The position numbers were made by a program, and so were the translations under genes. A stretch of 64,000 nucleotides of DNA from Welwitschia mirabilis (Eukaryota; Gnetophyta; Gnetopsida; Welwitschiales), in the NCBI GenBank assembly GCA_051453625.1, contig JBOZIK010000001.1:272725799-272789798 (forward strand), given 5' to 3'. Positions 22,031 through 33,540 of this stretch are shown piece after piece (position 1 is the stretch's first letter; every line of letters begins with the position of its first letter). Under the pieces are notes generated by a model that was not told where the DNA came from, did not search any database, and worked only from the letters and a program-made list of their open reading frames with translations.

Positions 22031-22122
22031 CAATATCATAACATATAAAAGACATAAAAAAGATATTAATTGTTTAATACTCTAATTGTATGTAAATATA
22101 TACTCTCTGATAACATGCATAC

Positions 22123-22360
22123 TAGGAATGATTTGGAGCTTGTAAATTCAAAGCATTAACCATGGTGTCATCTGCATCTATTCGAGTCCACTTCATGTTT
22201 TCAACTTCAGCATCATTCTCCTCATCAAGAATTTAACTATAGTATAAGGATGTCAAATTATCTTCCTTATCCTCTTTCACTTCAGAAAATTCTTCTTTTT
22301 CACTCTCATCATAAATATGCCTTGCATTAAATGATGTTATAATACTCCACAAGGAATCCT
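22123..22360 (-). pseudogene. CACTA transposase (tnpD-like), C-terminal end
   Basis: Minus-strand reading gives DSLWSIITSFNARHIYDESE, an acidic stretch, one internal stop, then MKWTRIDADDTMVNALN and a natural-looking stop near 22122. The pattern of W-x-V-V, P/A-R-H-I-Y-D, acidic linker, W-x-R-x-D and V-x-A is the tail of plant CACTA tnpD proteins (DUF4216 region), which in full-length proteins follows the DDE transposase domain. The upstream part is removed by the LTR beginning at 22361. Confidence is moderate because only about 75 residues remain. Confidence 0.65.
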
Positions 22361-23465
22361 TATTATACTACCAACTTACATGTATTTGATATGGTATTCT
22401 AAGTTGTTTTGCAAGTAAATTAGTAGACAAATGCTTAGTTCTCATGATAATGAAGAATCGGGATGAAAAGGATGAAAACATATAATTTCCAGATTAATTA
22501 CAAGCATTTTGTGTAGATATGAATAAATGACATTTTGGATAATAATTTTTGCAAACAACAAAGCGATCAAACTAACTAAAAGTTGAGAAAATACCATCAT
22601 CCATCTTATTGTTTGGACGTCATGGGTGGACGACATCATCAACTGGTTAATAAAAGTTTGCATGCAGATCATAAGTAGTTAAACTAGAAGTAAATAAGGA
22701 CTTTTAATTATTAATCTGCATCATCTCCCATATCATCTAGATGACTAGAAGGATGATACTGTTCTCTCATACTTTTACTGAATGTTTACTTAAGTTGTTA
22801 CCACTTCATTGTAAGTTTTCTTTGCATGTTAGATAGGGTTTTTCTTATACTTTTCTATCATTTTCCCTTCCTTTTCTGTCTATAAATAAGGATCTCCCCC
22901 TCAATCCCTAATCATCTTTGACAGTACCTAACATACTCGTGACAGGAGATCTTGGGATTGGAGAACCATCTTATAATCCAGAGAGATATTACCTTGGTGT
23001 TGAATAGCGTATCCTCCATTAAGGTATGGCTACCTTGTGATACAGATATTTTTTATGCTTTTAATATGAATTATCTTCTTTTATGTTCAATATATACAGG
23101 AACTTCTCCCTCATAGTTTATATTGTCTAAGATTCATGACAGGTTTCTTCTATTATATAGATTATGAGGGTAACCTTTGTCAAGGTTGAGCTTAATTAGT
23201 TTAGATGCATCATTATTTCTTTTTTTAGATTATTTTTGCATAAGTATATTTCAATTCCATGCATTGTAATTTATTTTAGTAGATTAGGGTTACATATTTC
23301 TATCTCTAAATCAACTCTTATATTCCCAACTATTGGCCCTTGATAGAATTAGGACATTTTGGATCCCTTTCATCTATACTAATGTGTTGTATTTGTGCAT
23401 AATATTTGTGATTAACAGGATTTAGCTCAATATGTAAGACAATTGCATAAATATGCACCACAACA
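22361..23465 (+). repeat. Complete gypsy LTR (type A), apparently solitary or recombinant
   Basis: 1105 bases. Starts TATTATACTACCAACTTACA, matching TGTTGTGATGCTAACTTACA at 29337 with G-to-A changes, and ends CACCACAACA. TATA box at 22881-22888. The left flank (ATCCT) is CACTA tnpD and the right flank (CTTAC) is gypsy RNase H. No primer site follows and the flanks do not form a target duplication. Confidence 0.8.
22881..22888 (+). promoter_or_regulatory. TATA box of gypsy LTR type A
   Basis: TATAAATA followed by AGGATCTCCCC, at the position of the weaker AATAAATA in the type B LTRs. Confidence 0.6.
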
Positions 23466-23745
23466 CTTACCATAGCGAATATTCATCTAGAGCTCAAATA
23501 AACTATACCACTATAGAGGAAGAGATGCTAGCCATTATTTTTTTTGTTGATTTTCTTAGAAATTATCTTTTAGGATTTCACATGAATGTTTACACTGACC
23601 ATGTTTACATTCATTACCTTATAACCAAGAAAGATTCTAGTGCCTTTTTGATTAAGTAGATCCTTCTTATGAAAGAGTCTAACTTGACCATCATAGATAA
23701 AGTAGGAAAGTATAATTATATTATCAATCATTTGTCTTAACTTCC
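23466..23745 (+). pseudogene. Gypsy RNase H (E4), 5'-truncated
   Basis: Reads SSRAQINYTTIEEEMLAIIF, then YLLGFHMNVYTDHVYIHYLI and TKKDSSAFLIK, then after a stop ESNLTIIDKVGKYN. This is the C-terminal half of the RNase H domain, including the TDH motif, and is better preserved than the E1 copy (which reads YTYHAA for the same place). The open frame 23453-23659 is mostly this domain. Translation cannot start properly, because the upstream sequence is LTR. Confidence 0.8.
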
Positions 23746-23759
23746 TTCTCCTCTAGATG

Positions 23760-25050
23760 ATACGATCATTAATGATTCCTTTCTTGATGAGCATATTTTC
23801 ATTATTTCTTCTTCTCATTTTCCTCTATGGTATGCCAACATTATGAACTATCTTATAACCATAAAAACACCATAATATTGGACTTATAAGTAATGAAAAT
23901 ATTTTTCCCATAGGATAGGTGGCTATGAATGGATGGAGCCACATTTGTACCATAGGTACAAAGATCAAATCATGAGAAAATGTGTGCTTAATTGGTAGAT
24001 ACCTAAGATCCTTTATCTTTAACATGATGATGTTTATGGAGGATATTTTAGTGGACATAAAATTATGATGAAAATCTTTCATTTTGGTTTTTACTAGCCT
24101 TCTCTTTTTAATTATTTATATGATTTTGTTAGAAAGTGTAATTCTTGTTGGTGTTACAGTAGCCTTATTCATTCATAAGAAATCCCCTTTAGAATTATTC
24201 TTGAATGTAAGCCTTTTGACTATTAGGGTATTGATTTCATAGGCCCAATTCATCCACCCTCTTTTGATAAAAATTAAATTTTAGTAACTGTAGATTCCAT
24301 GACTAAATGAGTTGAAGCCATACTTATTTCTTTAAATGATGCCTGAACTATCTTGTCATTTTCTTAGAATTCATATTTTTCAAAGATTTGGTTTTTCTAG
24401 AGTTATCATTAGTGATTAGGATACTTATTTCATTAATTCATTTTTTAAGGAAATTCATTTGTCCATTAGTATAGAACATAGAGTAGCTTGTGTTTATCAT
24501 CCTCAGAAAGCTAAAAATGATAATAGAGAAATAAAAAAAATGCTGTAAAGACTTATCTCTATTAACAAAAAGTATTGGGCATCTAAGATTAATAATGTAC
24601 TTTTGGCTTATTGTACTACTTGGCACACTCCTCTTATTTTTTTAGCTTATGAACTTATTTATGATAAAGTTTGTGTCTTATTGGTTAATGTTTGTTATAA
24701 TTCTTATTATGCATCTTATCAAGTTAATCCTATAGATTTTGATAAAAATCTTAAGCATAAATTAGCCCAATTAGATCATCTTAATGAAAAAAGAACTAGT
24801 ATAATACATCATTAATTAATCCATAAAGCCTAAGTAAAGTTTCAACATAATAAAAGGATTTTTTATAAAAAGTTTAAACCCAGTCAAGTTGTCTTATTAT
24901 ATAACACTATAGTTCATTTTTGAATAACAAGTTGATCTATAAATGGTTAGGTCCTTATTTTGTAGAAAAAGTGTACTTTAATGGCTCAATTGAAATTTTA
25001 GATTCAAAAACTAGAGAGATTTAGAAGATTAATAGGTAATGATTGAAATT
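23760..25050 (+). pseudogene. Gypsy integrase (E4)
   Basis: Inserts element DNA into the genome. Zinc-binding part: EPHLYHR (23935), FSGHK (24050), VRKCNSCWC (24127) with both Cys retained. Core: GIDFIGPIHPP (about 24228), VTVDSMTK with the first catalytic Asp (24287-24310), VIISD then DTYFINSFF with the second Asp (24400-24450), and VYHPQKAKNDNRE, where the catalytic Glu is not recognisable and the spacing is altered. C-terminal part: AYCTTWHTPLIFLAYELIYD (24607), then LNEKRTS, KPSQVV, and YFVEKVYFNGSIEILDSKT (24957). Multiple stops. The open frame 24603-24815 is a fragment of it. Confidence 0.85.
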
Positions 25051-25239
25051 ATATGAGGGATCTTTAGATATAATCATAAACATGGTAGAAGCACTTATTT
25101 TGGATATTTCCTTAGTGAGAAGAACTTCCTCTCTATTATTACTTAAGTTCTTTCTTAGCCCACTCCTTTGGTTAAATATTATGATATTACTTAATGGTCT
25201 TTTAAACTTGACTTATATATTACTTTATCAAGTTTCATA

Positions 25240-25760
25240 ATTTGTTTTATACTTGGGATTTATATGTGGTAAGATTATATTCACTTAGTCTTGAGATATT
25301 CCCATGTCTATGGACTTTATTTGAAGGAAAATTCCTTGGTTTCTTATGTTTTTAAATGGTTTTAAAATCTTGGATTGTTTCAAAGTATTCTATTCTATTC
25401 TTATCTCACATATTAAGCTTCATCATTTTTAAGTGCATGATCATATGAGAATTTTAGTTAAAAAAACGAAAACAATAAAGAGAAATAATGATTAATATAT
25501 TTTATACTTAGGTATTTATAGGTGGTATTATTGAATTCATCCAGTCTTAAGACATTTCCATTTCTATGGATTTCATTTGAAGAAAGATGCCTTGATTTCT
25601 TTTGTTTTTTCAATGGTATTAAAATATTGGATTATTTGGAAGTGTTCTTATCTATTTTTTATCTCATCTATTGACCTTCATCTTTTTTAAGTGTGTGATT
25701 ACATGGGAATTTTAGTTTAAAAATTAAAAAAAAAGAAAAGAGAGAAATAATAATCATGAG
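25240..25760 (+). repeat. Tandem duplication of about 255 bases in E4 3' region
   Basis: Unit 1 about 25240-25495, unit 2 about 25496-25760. Shared landmarks: TTTATACTT-GG/AGG-ATTTATA, CTTGAGA/CTTAAGACATT, CATTTCTATGGA-TTTATTTGAAG and GGGAATTTTAGTT. A further partial copy is in E5 at 18310-18478. Confidence 0.75.
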
Positions 25761-27590
25761 TTATTGTATTTTTTTCTTTAAAGAAAAATACATGGTCTTC
25801 ATGATGTTCTACCACATTGGGATAAATATTTTTAAAAGGAACCTTTAGCTATGTTGGTAGTTATGAGAACTTCACTAGAGGATCCATTAGCCATGCTTTA
25901 TGAGTTCTTACTCCTTTGACAATAGTTGCACTTCCTTCATCATAGGAAAAAAATAAAAACTTTGAGGTTATGGATCAGTGGTGTTCCTAGTATCATCAAA
26001 GGTATTACTTATTTTTTAGACTTTTAGTATTCCCACTTGATCATTTTACTTTTAGAGATTTGGATGAGATTATAAAGTAAAAACATGTGATTTCATTTCT
26101 AATTAACTTTAGATTTTGAAGTTTATTATTCTACACACTTGAAACTTTGACTATTACCATAATCACTACGTTTTTTAATAAACTTTATAGAGTTAATACA
26201 TTTTATTATGCATATTTACTCATGTGATGTTATAATGTTTTCTTTGGAAGTTTTCTAAGTTAATACTTAGAATAGGTAAATAATATTTTCCTTATTTCTT
26301 GTATTCATTTTTTACTATTTTTTTTTAGTTTTTGAGTTTATAATTTTAAAGTTATTTCTGCATTTTCTTATTCTTTTATAGGACCTTAATCATTTAGTAG
26401 TTTTCTTACTATTTGATTATGATAAAACATTTTTTTTTAAAACACATTTACAAAAATAATTCTCTTACAAGAACATTTTTTCAAAAATTTTTATGAGTTC
26501 CATTGTAGGTTGTGAGTTCTATGTCTATCATCCTTTCATGTTTTATTTAGACACATTTATGTAGTTTTAATGATAGGTTTTCAACCTAGAGAGTCTATTT
26601 TCTTTAGTCATAGATTTTTCTTTTTTGTGTGTTTATTTTTTTATCTTTGGTTTTTCTAGTTTATCATGGTTTCCCATATGATTTTCTATTTTCTATCTTT
26701 TTGTTTTTTAGAACTATAACTTAAATAATCATATTTGAGCCTAACTTTCATTGATAACTATTTTTCTATTGAAAATTTTTTTCATGCCCCTTCATTCACT
26801 TGGTTATCTAGATGACACTGTGACAAACAATGGTCTGATTGTTTTTGAGAGTTATCCTAGATCTGTCATCTAGATGATGCAACTAGATGATAGTGTGATA
26901 AAACCATAACCCAAACTCGTTTCCCTTATTTTTACTCATTTTCTCACCATTTTCTTTTGTTCTTCTGAGAGACGATAACCCTTATGACTAGTACTAACAT
27001 CTTAGGACTTATCTTACTCAATCTCATTGCTAGATTTATGAGATCTTATCAAATTTATAAAAATGAGTTTTTTTTTCTTTCATCCTATTTTTACTTTTTT
27101 CTTCGATTTTTAGTCTTTCAGTGTGCAATTTTCATCTATATTATTCAATTTTTTATGCTCTTCATTTTGGAACTTACATATTTAAATTTCACTACATATT
27201 TTTCAAGTTATGATCATTTCTGTGTATTATGAATAATTTTAAGGTTTTTACCTTTTACACTTATTTTATCACAAACTATAAGTTGCATTATAGTGGTCTT
27301 TTAGGAAAAATTAATTAGTTTAACATTTTCTATGACTTTTTCAGATTAGATTTTTTATTTATGTACTTTAAATTTTTACTACATGTGGGGTCTACTTAAT
27401 ACACAGTTTGTGTAAGTTTATTATTTCTCTCCATTTTTCTCTTATGTTTAATCAACTTGAGATACATTGCATTTTTTAGAAGGGGGAAGGAGTAAGACAT
27501 ATTTTTAGTATTTTTACCAGTCTTTCATCAATTTTATGGGTCATCATTGCACATCCATGTAATGTTTTGACTTGTCTATCTATTTTGGCA
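25761..27590 (+). other. E4 3' region, AT-rich, no gene seen
   Basis: Long T-rich sequence without a recognisable frame. Contains two palindrome-bearing sites (TATCTAGATGAC near 26805 and CATCTAGATGAT near 26868) like those near the gypsy LTRs. An 82-codon open frame at 26984 is hydrophobic T-rich translation and not credible as a gene. Confidence 0.5.
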
Positions 27591-27599
27591 TGATGATTT

Positions 27600-28890
27600 T
27601 TGTATTTTTAATTGAGTAGGTCACATAGGAATAGAGCTAGATAGGCATAGGATATGTATAAGCTTATAGAGTATGAGGTCAGCCCTTTGGTTAAGCCTAA
27701 AATAGAGAGTATAGAACTCACGCATTCACCACCTTGACACAGATGATATTTGAGTATTTAGACAACTTATATTCATATTAAGAGATATTTTGGATACTTC
27801 ATGCACTGCATAGAGTAAGAGGTAGTTCAAAAGTTAACAAATTTAAGGTAAAGATAGATCACAATTACACATGATTCATATTATTCTTTAAAGATGAGAG
27901 AGTTTTATGACACCATGCATATAGAGAGGTAACCTGATGCTTATGGTTAGCTTTAGGATACGATTGTTGCTTTTATTTGATACCATGAGATAGCTATCCT
28001 CTCATCCCATATTATAATTGTTACAGATCTTAGAGGACTTGGAAGTATGCATATCCTTTCAACTAGTGATACAGAGAAGCATTGAGCCTATCATGCCATA
28101 TTATATATATCAACTAATTTGACCATAGATCAATGAGGGATAAATATTACCCCCATATAGAGTTTTGAATAGAGGATTAATTTATAATATTATTTCATCA
28201 TTCTATGATAGTTATGCTATGGTGACACACTTATATATTCTAGAAGCTTTCCATCAAGGGCAGTATATAGACTTATTCACTTTTATCTGGAGGAGACTCA
28301 GGTCCATGATTGAGGTATGACATTTATAAACACTCAATTATTCATGCCTCTTCTTAACTCTTTTCAGATGATTTGGGATACCAGAGCTCATAGATGAGTA
28401 ATGTATCTTACATATTCAGACTTTTATTCACTATTTATAGGATATGGGTATACAGGTACTAGGAGAAGAAGAGAGACCTTAGGTATAGAGACCTATAGTT
28501 GGAGCTTCCCTAAAGTAGATTTAGGCTCTTCTGACTAAGACCACTAAAACCATTAAAGTTTTCATTGATACTAGTACTTAGGCACTTGATCAGAGGATCT
28601 AGACTTTTAAGTAAATAGTTGAACAACAAATCCTATCTATTGAGAGGATAATATAGCATACAGAGGATCAGATAGTTGACACGCATCAGTACATTATCTC
28701 TATTTAGTAGAATATAACTATAAATATTCTAGAGTTAGTTTGTATCTAGGGCAATAAGAAAATTAGATTCATTATAGAATCTCTTGATGTTTGTCTTCTT
28801 ATGGATCCTGAGCATTCACCTTTGTCTTCCCTTACTCCTAAGCTAGTTATCAAATTAGAGTTTATCATGGTTAGACAAGGAGAGTAATTT
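27600..28890 (+). pseudogene. Possible third ORF (env-like position) of E4, degenerate
   Basis: Less T-rich than its surroundings, with readable pieces such as VLNRGLIYNII and YILEAFHQGQYIDLFTFIWRRL (about 28165-28290), followed by a Gln/Glu-rich tail with IVEQQILSIERII. It lies between integrase and the polypurine tract, where Athila-type elements carry an additional ORF. I cannot match it to a known family with confidence. It could equally be a captured sequence. Several stops. Confidence 0.35.
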
Positions 28891-29317
28891 TTCATTATAT
28901 TTTATATCTTCCCTTTTATAGTTTTTGTACTAAAATCTCTCTTTTGATATTATATCAACATATTATTTTTTTAGCATGGTGTACTATTTCTTTTTTATTT
29001 TTACATGATTATTTTTGGATGAAGATATGATTACACTTAGACAAATACTTTATCCTTGACTATTTATTTTAGAGGAGAACTCTTTTTTATGAGCCCATCA
29101 TCCCCTTAATTGTCTAGACAACAACCTATATGGCTGACTTCTGATGCTTACACAAGTGTTTTATTTACTATTTTTAATTCTTCAAAAATTTAGTTTCTAT
29201 CTCTAAAATCTTCTGCAAATCTTTTAAAAATAATTTATTTAGGTATCCTATTTATTTTTTTGTCTAATAATTTAACTTGAAAACATGATTTACTATCTTG
29301 TTTTATCAGGGATTAAC

Positions 29318-29331
29318 AAGAGTAAGTGGGG
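29318..29331 (+). promoter_or_regulatory. Polypurine tract of E4
   Basis: AAGAGTAAGTGGGG, five bases before the LTR start TGTTGTG. One internal T interrupts the purine run. Confidence 0.55.
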
Positions 29332-29336
29332 TTCTA

Positions 29337-30430
29337 TGTTGTGATGCTAACTTACACATATTTTATAAGATATTATAAGTTGTTTAAAAGTAAATGGATA
29401 GGCAAATTATTGGTTTCCATGATAATGGGGAGCTAGGATAAAAAGAATAAAAATATGTAATCTTCATCATAATTTACAAGTATTTTCAGCAAGTATGAAT
29501 ACTTTGTATTTTTGATAATAAGTTCATACAAACAACAAGGCTAATGTAATAACCAAAGATTTATTAAAGGCCATCATCTACGTCATCATTAGAAGGACAG
29601 TATGGATGACCATGTCAACTGGATGCTAACTAAGGTCTGATTAACAGCTGATATGGATTGATCATAAGGTGGCATTATCTCCTTTATCATCTAGATGACC
29701 AAGTAGATGATACTATTGTAATGCTCATACTAAACATTCACCAAATTTTTATCACTTGTATTTCCATTTCCTTTTTTTATGGTCATTATGGTTTACCCAT
29801 GTCTTTTTGTCTGTACTATTTTATTTATTTACTGAATAAATACAAATCTTTTCCTTGACTTCTTCTTGTATTCGTTTACATTCAAAATTCTCATGACAGG
29901 AGATTGAAGGATCAAAAAACCATCCTATAGTTTTAGAAAGACATTTTCTTGGTGTTGAATAGTGTTTTCTCCATTGAGGTGTATCTACTTTATAACATGA
30001 ATGAAGTGTAATTCTTAATATAAAACATTTACTTTTTATGCTTCAATGTGTGAATGTTCCTCCTTTTGATAGCTTATGTTGTTTGAGATCTAGTGATAGT
30101 TTCTCTTATGATATAGGTTATGAGGATAACATTTATCAAGGTTGTGCTTGGTTAGTTTAGGTTAAGTGAATTATTATTTTCTTTTCCTATATTAGCTTTG
30201 CATAAGTATGCTTCATTTCGTTTTCATGCATTACAAGTTATTTTTGTAGATTAGGTTACAAAATTTCTCTTTTAAAAGAAACTCTCTTATTTCCTACTTT
30301 AGCCTTCGATAGATTATGACATTCAAGTCAAACTTCTTTCTATATTAGTGTGTTGTTTTTGTGCATTATTATTTGTAATTAATAGGATGGTAATCAAAAT
30401 GTAATCATTACATAAATATGCACTGCAATA
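29337..30430 (+). repeat. 3' gypsy LTR (type B) of E4
   Basis: 1094 bases from TGTTGTGATGC to GCACTGCAATA. It is the full-length counterpart of 1-705 (type B). Contains CATCTAGATGAC near 29690, AATAAATA near 29836 and the internal landmark GACAGGAGATT near 29895. The next base begins another repeat family. Confidence 0.85.
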
Positions 30431-31473
30431 TTGCATTACATAAAGCATTATGATAGAATATGGAGGAATGCCAAGCATTATTGGTGGTAGCGTTAATTCT
30501 AAGAATAGTGATATTGGTTATTATGCATAATATGGTTCATACTTATGTTCTTGAATATTCCTAACTTAAGAAATCCATTTGCGATATTTCTAATAGTAGA
30601 TGATAAATAAAAGAATATTTTCTAAGAATAAGCCCTTATATTGGCTCATGATCAAAGGATGAACCTATCCACTTTTGGCATCTTAAAGAATGATTTTATT
30701 AAGTCTTATAAATCCTAATTAAAAACCCCTAATCTAGCCTATAAATACCCTTCTTTATTTTACTTAGAGGCATCTTATCATTGGTTCTATTATACAATAA
30801 ATATTAGAGTTTTATTTTTAAATTCCTTTATTCCTTCCATTATGAATGGGCTAGCATTTAAAATAACATGATACTATATAAATTATCATGATTACTCTTC
30901 ATTGATTATGTGATTTTATTATTTAGTAATATATTATTACATGTTATTTTCTTAGTGCATTACTTGATGTCAAGTTTTAATGGATCTCATACTTGTTATT
31001 CTTAGGATTACTAAGGCATGTTATTACTTTAATATCTTTGGTAATTCTTTTTTTCATTTTATCTTAGATAATTTAAATTTTTATTTGATGAATCATAGAA
31101 TACCCCTACTTTTAATGTTTAAAATATTCTTACTAGGAAAGATATATGGCTTAAAAAATCATTATTTTTAGATCTATGGTGGACATGAGAATGCCTGTCT
31201 GCTTGAGCTAGAGGTACATGAGCCTAATGTCTATGGTGGATTAAATTACGTCATTATACTTAAGATAGAATAGAAGCCACATGGATTTCATTGAATACTT
31301 ATGATTTTATTGACATTATCATGCTAGTATTAATGTGATCACCTATTCTTAGTTTTTTAACACATTTTTAGTCTCTTATACTCATTATTATTATACTTTC
31401 TTTACTAATAGTTCTTAACACCTATCCTAAAGAAAGAATGACATTAGGATTATAATTCAAATGAAAGTTTGAG
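30431..31473 (+). repeat. LTR-like repeat family 4, copy 1 (truncated both sides)
   Basis: Matches 35890-36920 along its length, including AAGCATTATG-TAGAA-ATGGAGGA, a TATA box TATAAATA at 30740-30747 and ATCAAGTTTTAATGGATCTCATACTTGTTAT near 30970. Cut at the left exactly by the end of the E4 LTR and at the right by a gap. The promoter-like layout suggests an LTR, but primer sites were not found. Confidence 0.65.
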
Positions 31474-32134
31474 NNNNNNNNNNNNNNNNNNNNNNNNNNN
31501 NNNNNNNNNNNNNNNNNNNNNNNNNNNNNNNNNNNNNNNNNNNNNNNNNNNNNNNNNNNNNNNNNNNNNNNNNNNNNNNNNNNNNNNNNNNNNNNNNNNN
31601 NNNNNNNNNNNNNNNNNNNNNNNNNNNNNNNNNNNNNNNNNNNNNNNNNNNNNNNNNNNNNNNNNNNNNNNNNNNNNNNNNNNNNNNNNNNNNNNNNNNN
31701 NNNNNNNNNNNNNNNNNNNNNNNNNNNNNNNNNNNNNNNNNNNNNNNNNNNNNNNNNNNNNNNNNNNNNNNNNNNNNNNNNNNNNNNNNNNNNNNNNNNN
31801 NNNNNNNNNNNNNNNNNNNNNNNNNNNNNNNNNNNNNNNNNNNNNNNNNNNNNNNNNNNNNNNNNNNNNNNNNNNNNNNNNNNNNNNNNNNNNNNNNNNN
31901 NNNNNNNNNNNNNNNNNNNNNNNNNNNNNNNNNNNNNNNNNNNNNNNNNNNNNNNNNNNNNNNNNNNNNNNNNNNNNNNNNNNNNNNNNNNNNNNNNNNN
32001 NNNNNNNNNNNNNNNNNNNNNNNNNNNNNNNNNNNNNNNNNNNNNNNNNNNNNNNNNNNNNNNNNNNNNNNNNNNNNNNNNNNNNNNNNNNNNNNNNNNN
32101 NNNNNNNNNNNNNNNNNNNNNNNNNNNNNNNNNN
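31474..32134. other. Assembly gap
   Basis: 661 N at the right end of the family-4 repeat copy. Confidence 0.99.
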
Positions 32135-32175
32135 TTACATTATATTTCATTGTAGTATTTGTTTTTATATTATCT

Positions 32176-33540
32176 TGTAGATTGTGTATTGTTAATTGGT
32201 ATTAAACTAATGTTTTCAATGAAGTAAAATTTATGTACCTTGTAAAAAAAATTTTATCACTTGCAAGTTAGAAGCTGAAGCAACAAATGTTGTATTTTAA
32301 TCACTGAAACCTATCAAGTTCAATTATCCTCTTGAGGAATTGATTAAAATTTTAAGGGATCAACTAGACTTGGAGTGAACTCTTAGAATTGGACTAAATC
32401 AGCTAAACTTATAAGGGGTCAATTGGATCTGTGAACCTAAGAATTAGTATGCTTAAATAGATTTTCAAGTGATTAACTAGACCTATGAGGGATTGATTGA
32501 ACCTAAACATTGTGCATCTGATATCTATGAGCCAATCATTAAGGTGTCGAGTAGATACCTAAGGGATCAACTAGACATGATGTAGAAAAAATAAAATGGA
32601 TTTTTATTAGGATGATCGAGCAATTAGATAGATATGCAGATGAACAAATAAACAATTGACTAGACCCTGAAGGATCGACTAGACATGGAGCCATAAGAAA
32701 CTGGGGTGATCCGACAATTTACTCGAGCAACCTATTTAAGTTATGGCATTAAAAGGGGTTAACCAAATACTTAAGGGGTTTATTGGCTTAAAGGAAATGA
32801 AATTTTATATCTATTATGTAGCCATTTTCTAGCCATTGAAAGCGCAATTTTAACTATACTAACCCTAAATCACTAAGAGAAAAATCACCAAAATAACTTT
32901 TCAACCTTTTGATCAATGATTAAAACTAGTCATTTATCATGGTACTATTTTGGCATTTCATTCCTGACTAAGGATGATTTATCATATGTTGTATCTTTGT
33001 ATACAAGATTAAATTGTTGTAATTCATTATTTTTAGTTTATATCATTTACAACATAAGAGATCCATTACTATCATTAAGCAAAAGAACAAGTAATATTAG
33101 TGTTGTTGGGCATTTTACCATCACTACCACATCCTATAAAAGGTTGATACTTAGCATGTAAAAATCTATTTTAAAAGGTTAATACTTAACTTGCAAAAGT
33201 CCATTTGAAAAGGTTGAAACTTACCCTAGAAAAGTTCATTTGAAAAGGTTGAGACTTGGCCTATAAAATTCCATGTATAAAGGTTATAAGTGAATGTATA
33301 ATACTTGGAAGAGTTAATAAAGATCTGAATCAGGCTTGATGATAAGCTAATTCTAAATTACTATAAAACTTATGTGCATTTGATTAGTATTTTTATGCTT
33401 TCTATTATTTTCATTTTTTTGAATACTTTTAGTTTTTATACATAAGTTTTCTAGTGATCTATTTCAAGTAAGTTTTATTATAAGTTTATTTAAATATTTT
33501 AAGAACCTATTCAACCCCTCTCTAGGATTCTTGATCCTCA
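32176..33540 (+). repeat. Solitary SIRE-like LTR (E2/E3 family)
   Basis: About 1365 bases, starting TGTAGATTGTGTATTG and ending GATCCTCA. It has the same GTCGAC-type motif block, here mostly as GATCAACTAGA (32345-32780), and the terminal TCAACCCCTCTCTAGGATTC. No primer site follows and no polypurine tract precedes, so it is probably a solo LTR. More decayed than the E2 copies. No clean target duplication (flanks TATCT and AATTA). The 81-codon open frame at 32916 is LTR sequence, not a gene. Confidence 0.75.

Larger units (their letters stand above)
19462..22360 (-). mobile_element. CACTA (En/Spm) transposon fragment
   Basis: Minus strand: end of a tnpD-type transposase gene (22360-22123), then a multi-exon Ptta-type gene down to the gap at 19462. 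No CACTA terminal inverted repeat is visible. One end is lost in the gap and the other is cut exactly at the LTR start at 22361. Its coding frames have far fewer stops than the surrounding retroelements, suggesting a younger or more constrained sequence. Confidence 0.75.
23466..30430 (+). mobile_element. E4: Athila-like gypsy element lacking its 5' half
   Basis: Begins abruptly in RNase H immediately after the LTR at 23465, then carries integrase, a long 3' region with a 250-base tandem duplication and a possible extra ORF, a polypurine tract (29318-29331) and a 3' LTR (29337-30430). LTR start, primer site, gag, protease and reverse transcriptase are missing. The RNase H/integrase part is a second copy, roughly 80-85% similar by eye, of 12830-13622. 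Confidence 0.75.

Noticed and set aside
26984-27232. 82-codon hydrophobic open frame as a membrane protein
   Set aside because: T-rich DNA translates to Phe/Leu/Ile by composition. No conserved motif or homologous copy seen.
27600-28890. Viral-type envelope gene
   Set aside because: Position fits an Athila third ORF, but I see no signal peptide, fusion peptide or membrane anchor that can be trusted. Left as an unassigned degenerate ORF.
32176-33540. Target duplication for the solitary copia LTR
   Set aside because: Immediate flanks TATCT and AATTA do not match. An ATTAT match a few bases away would require a non-TG start, so I did not claim it.
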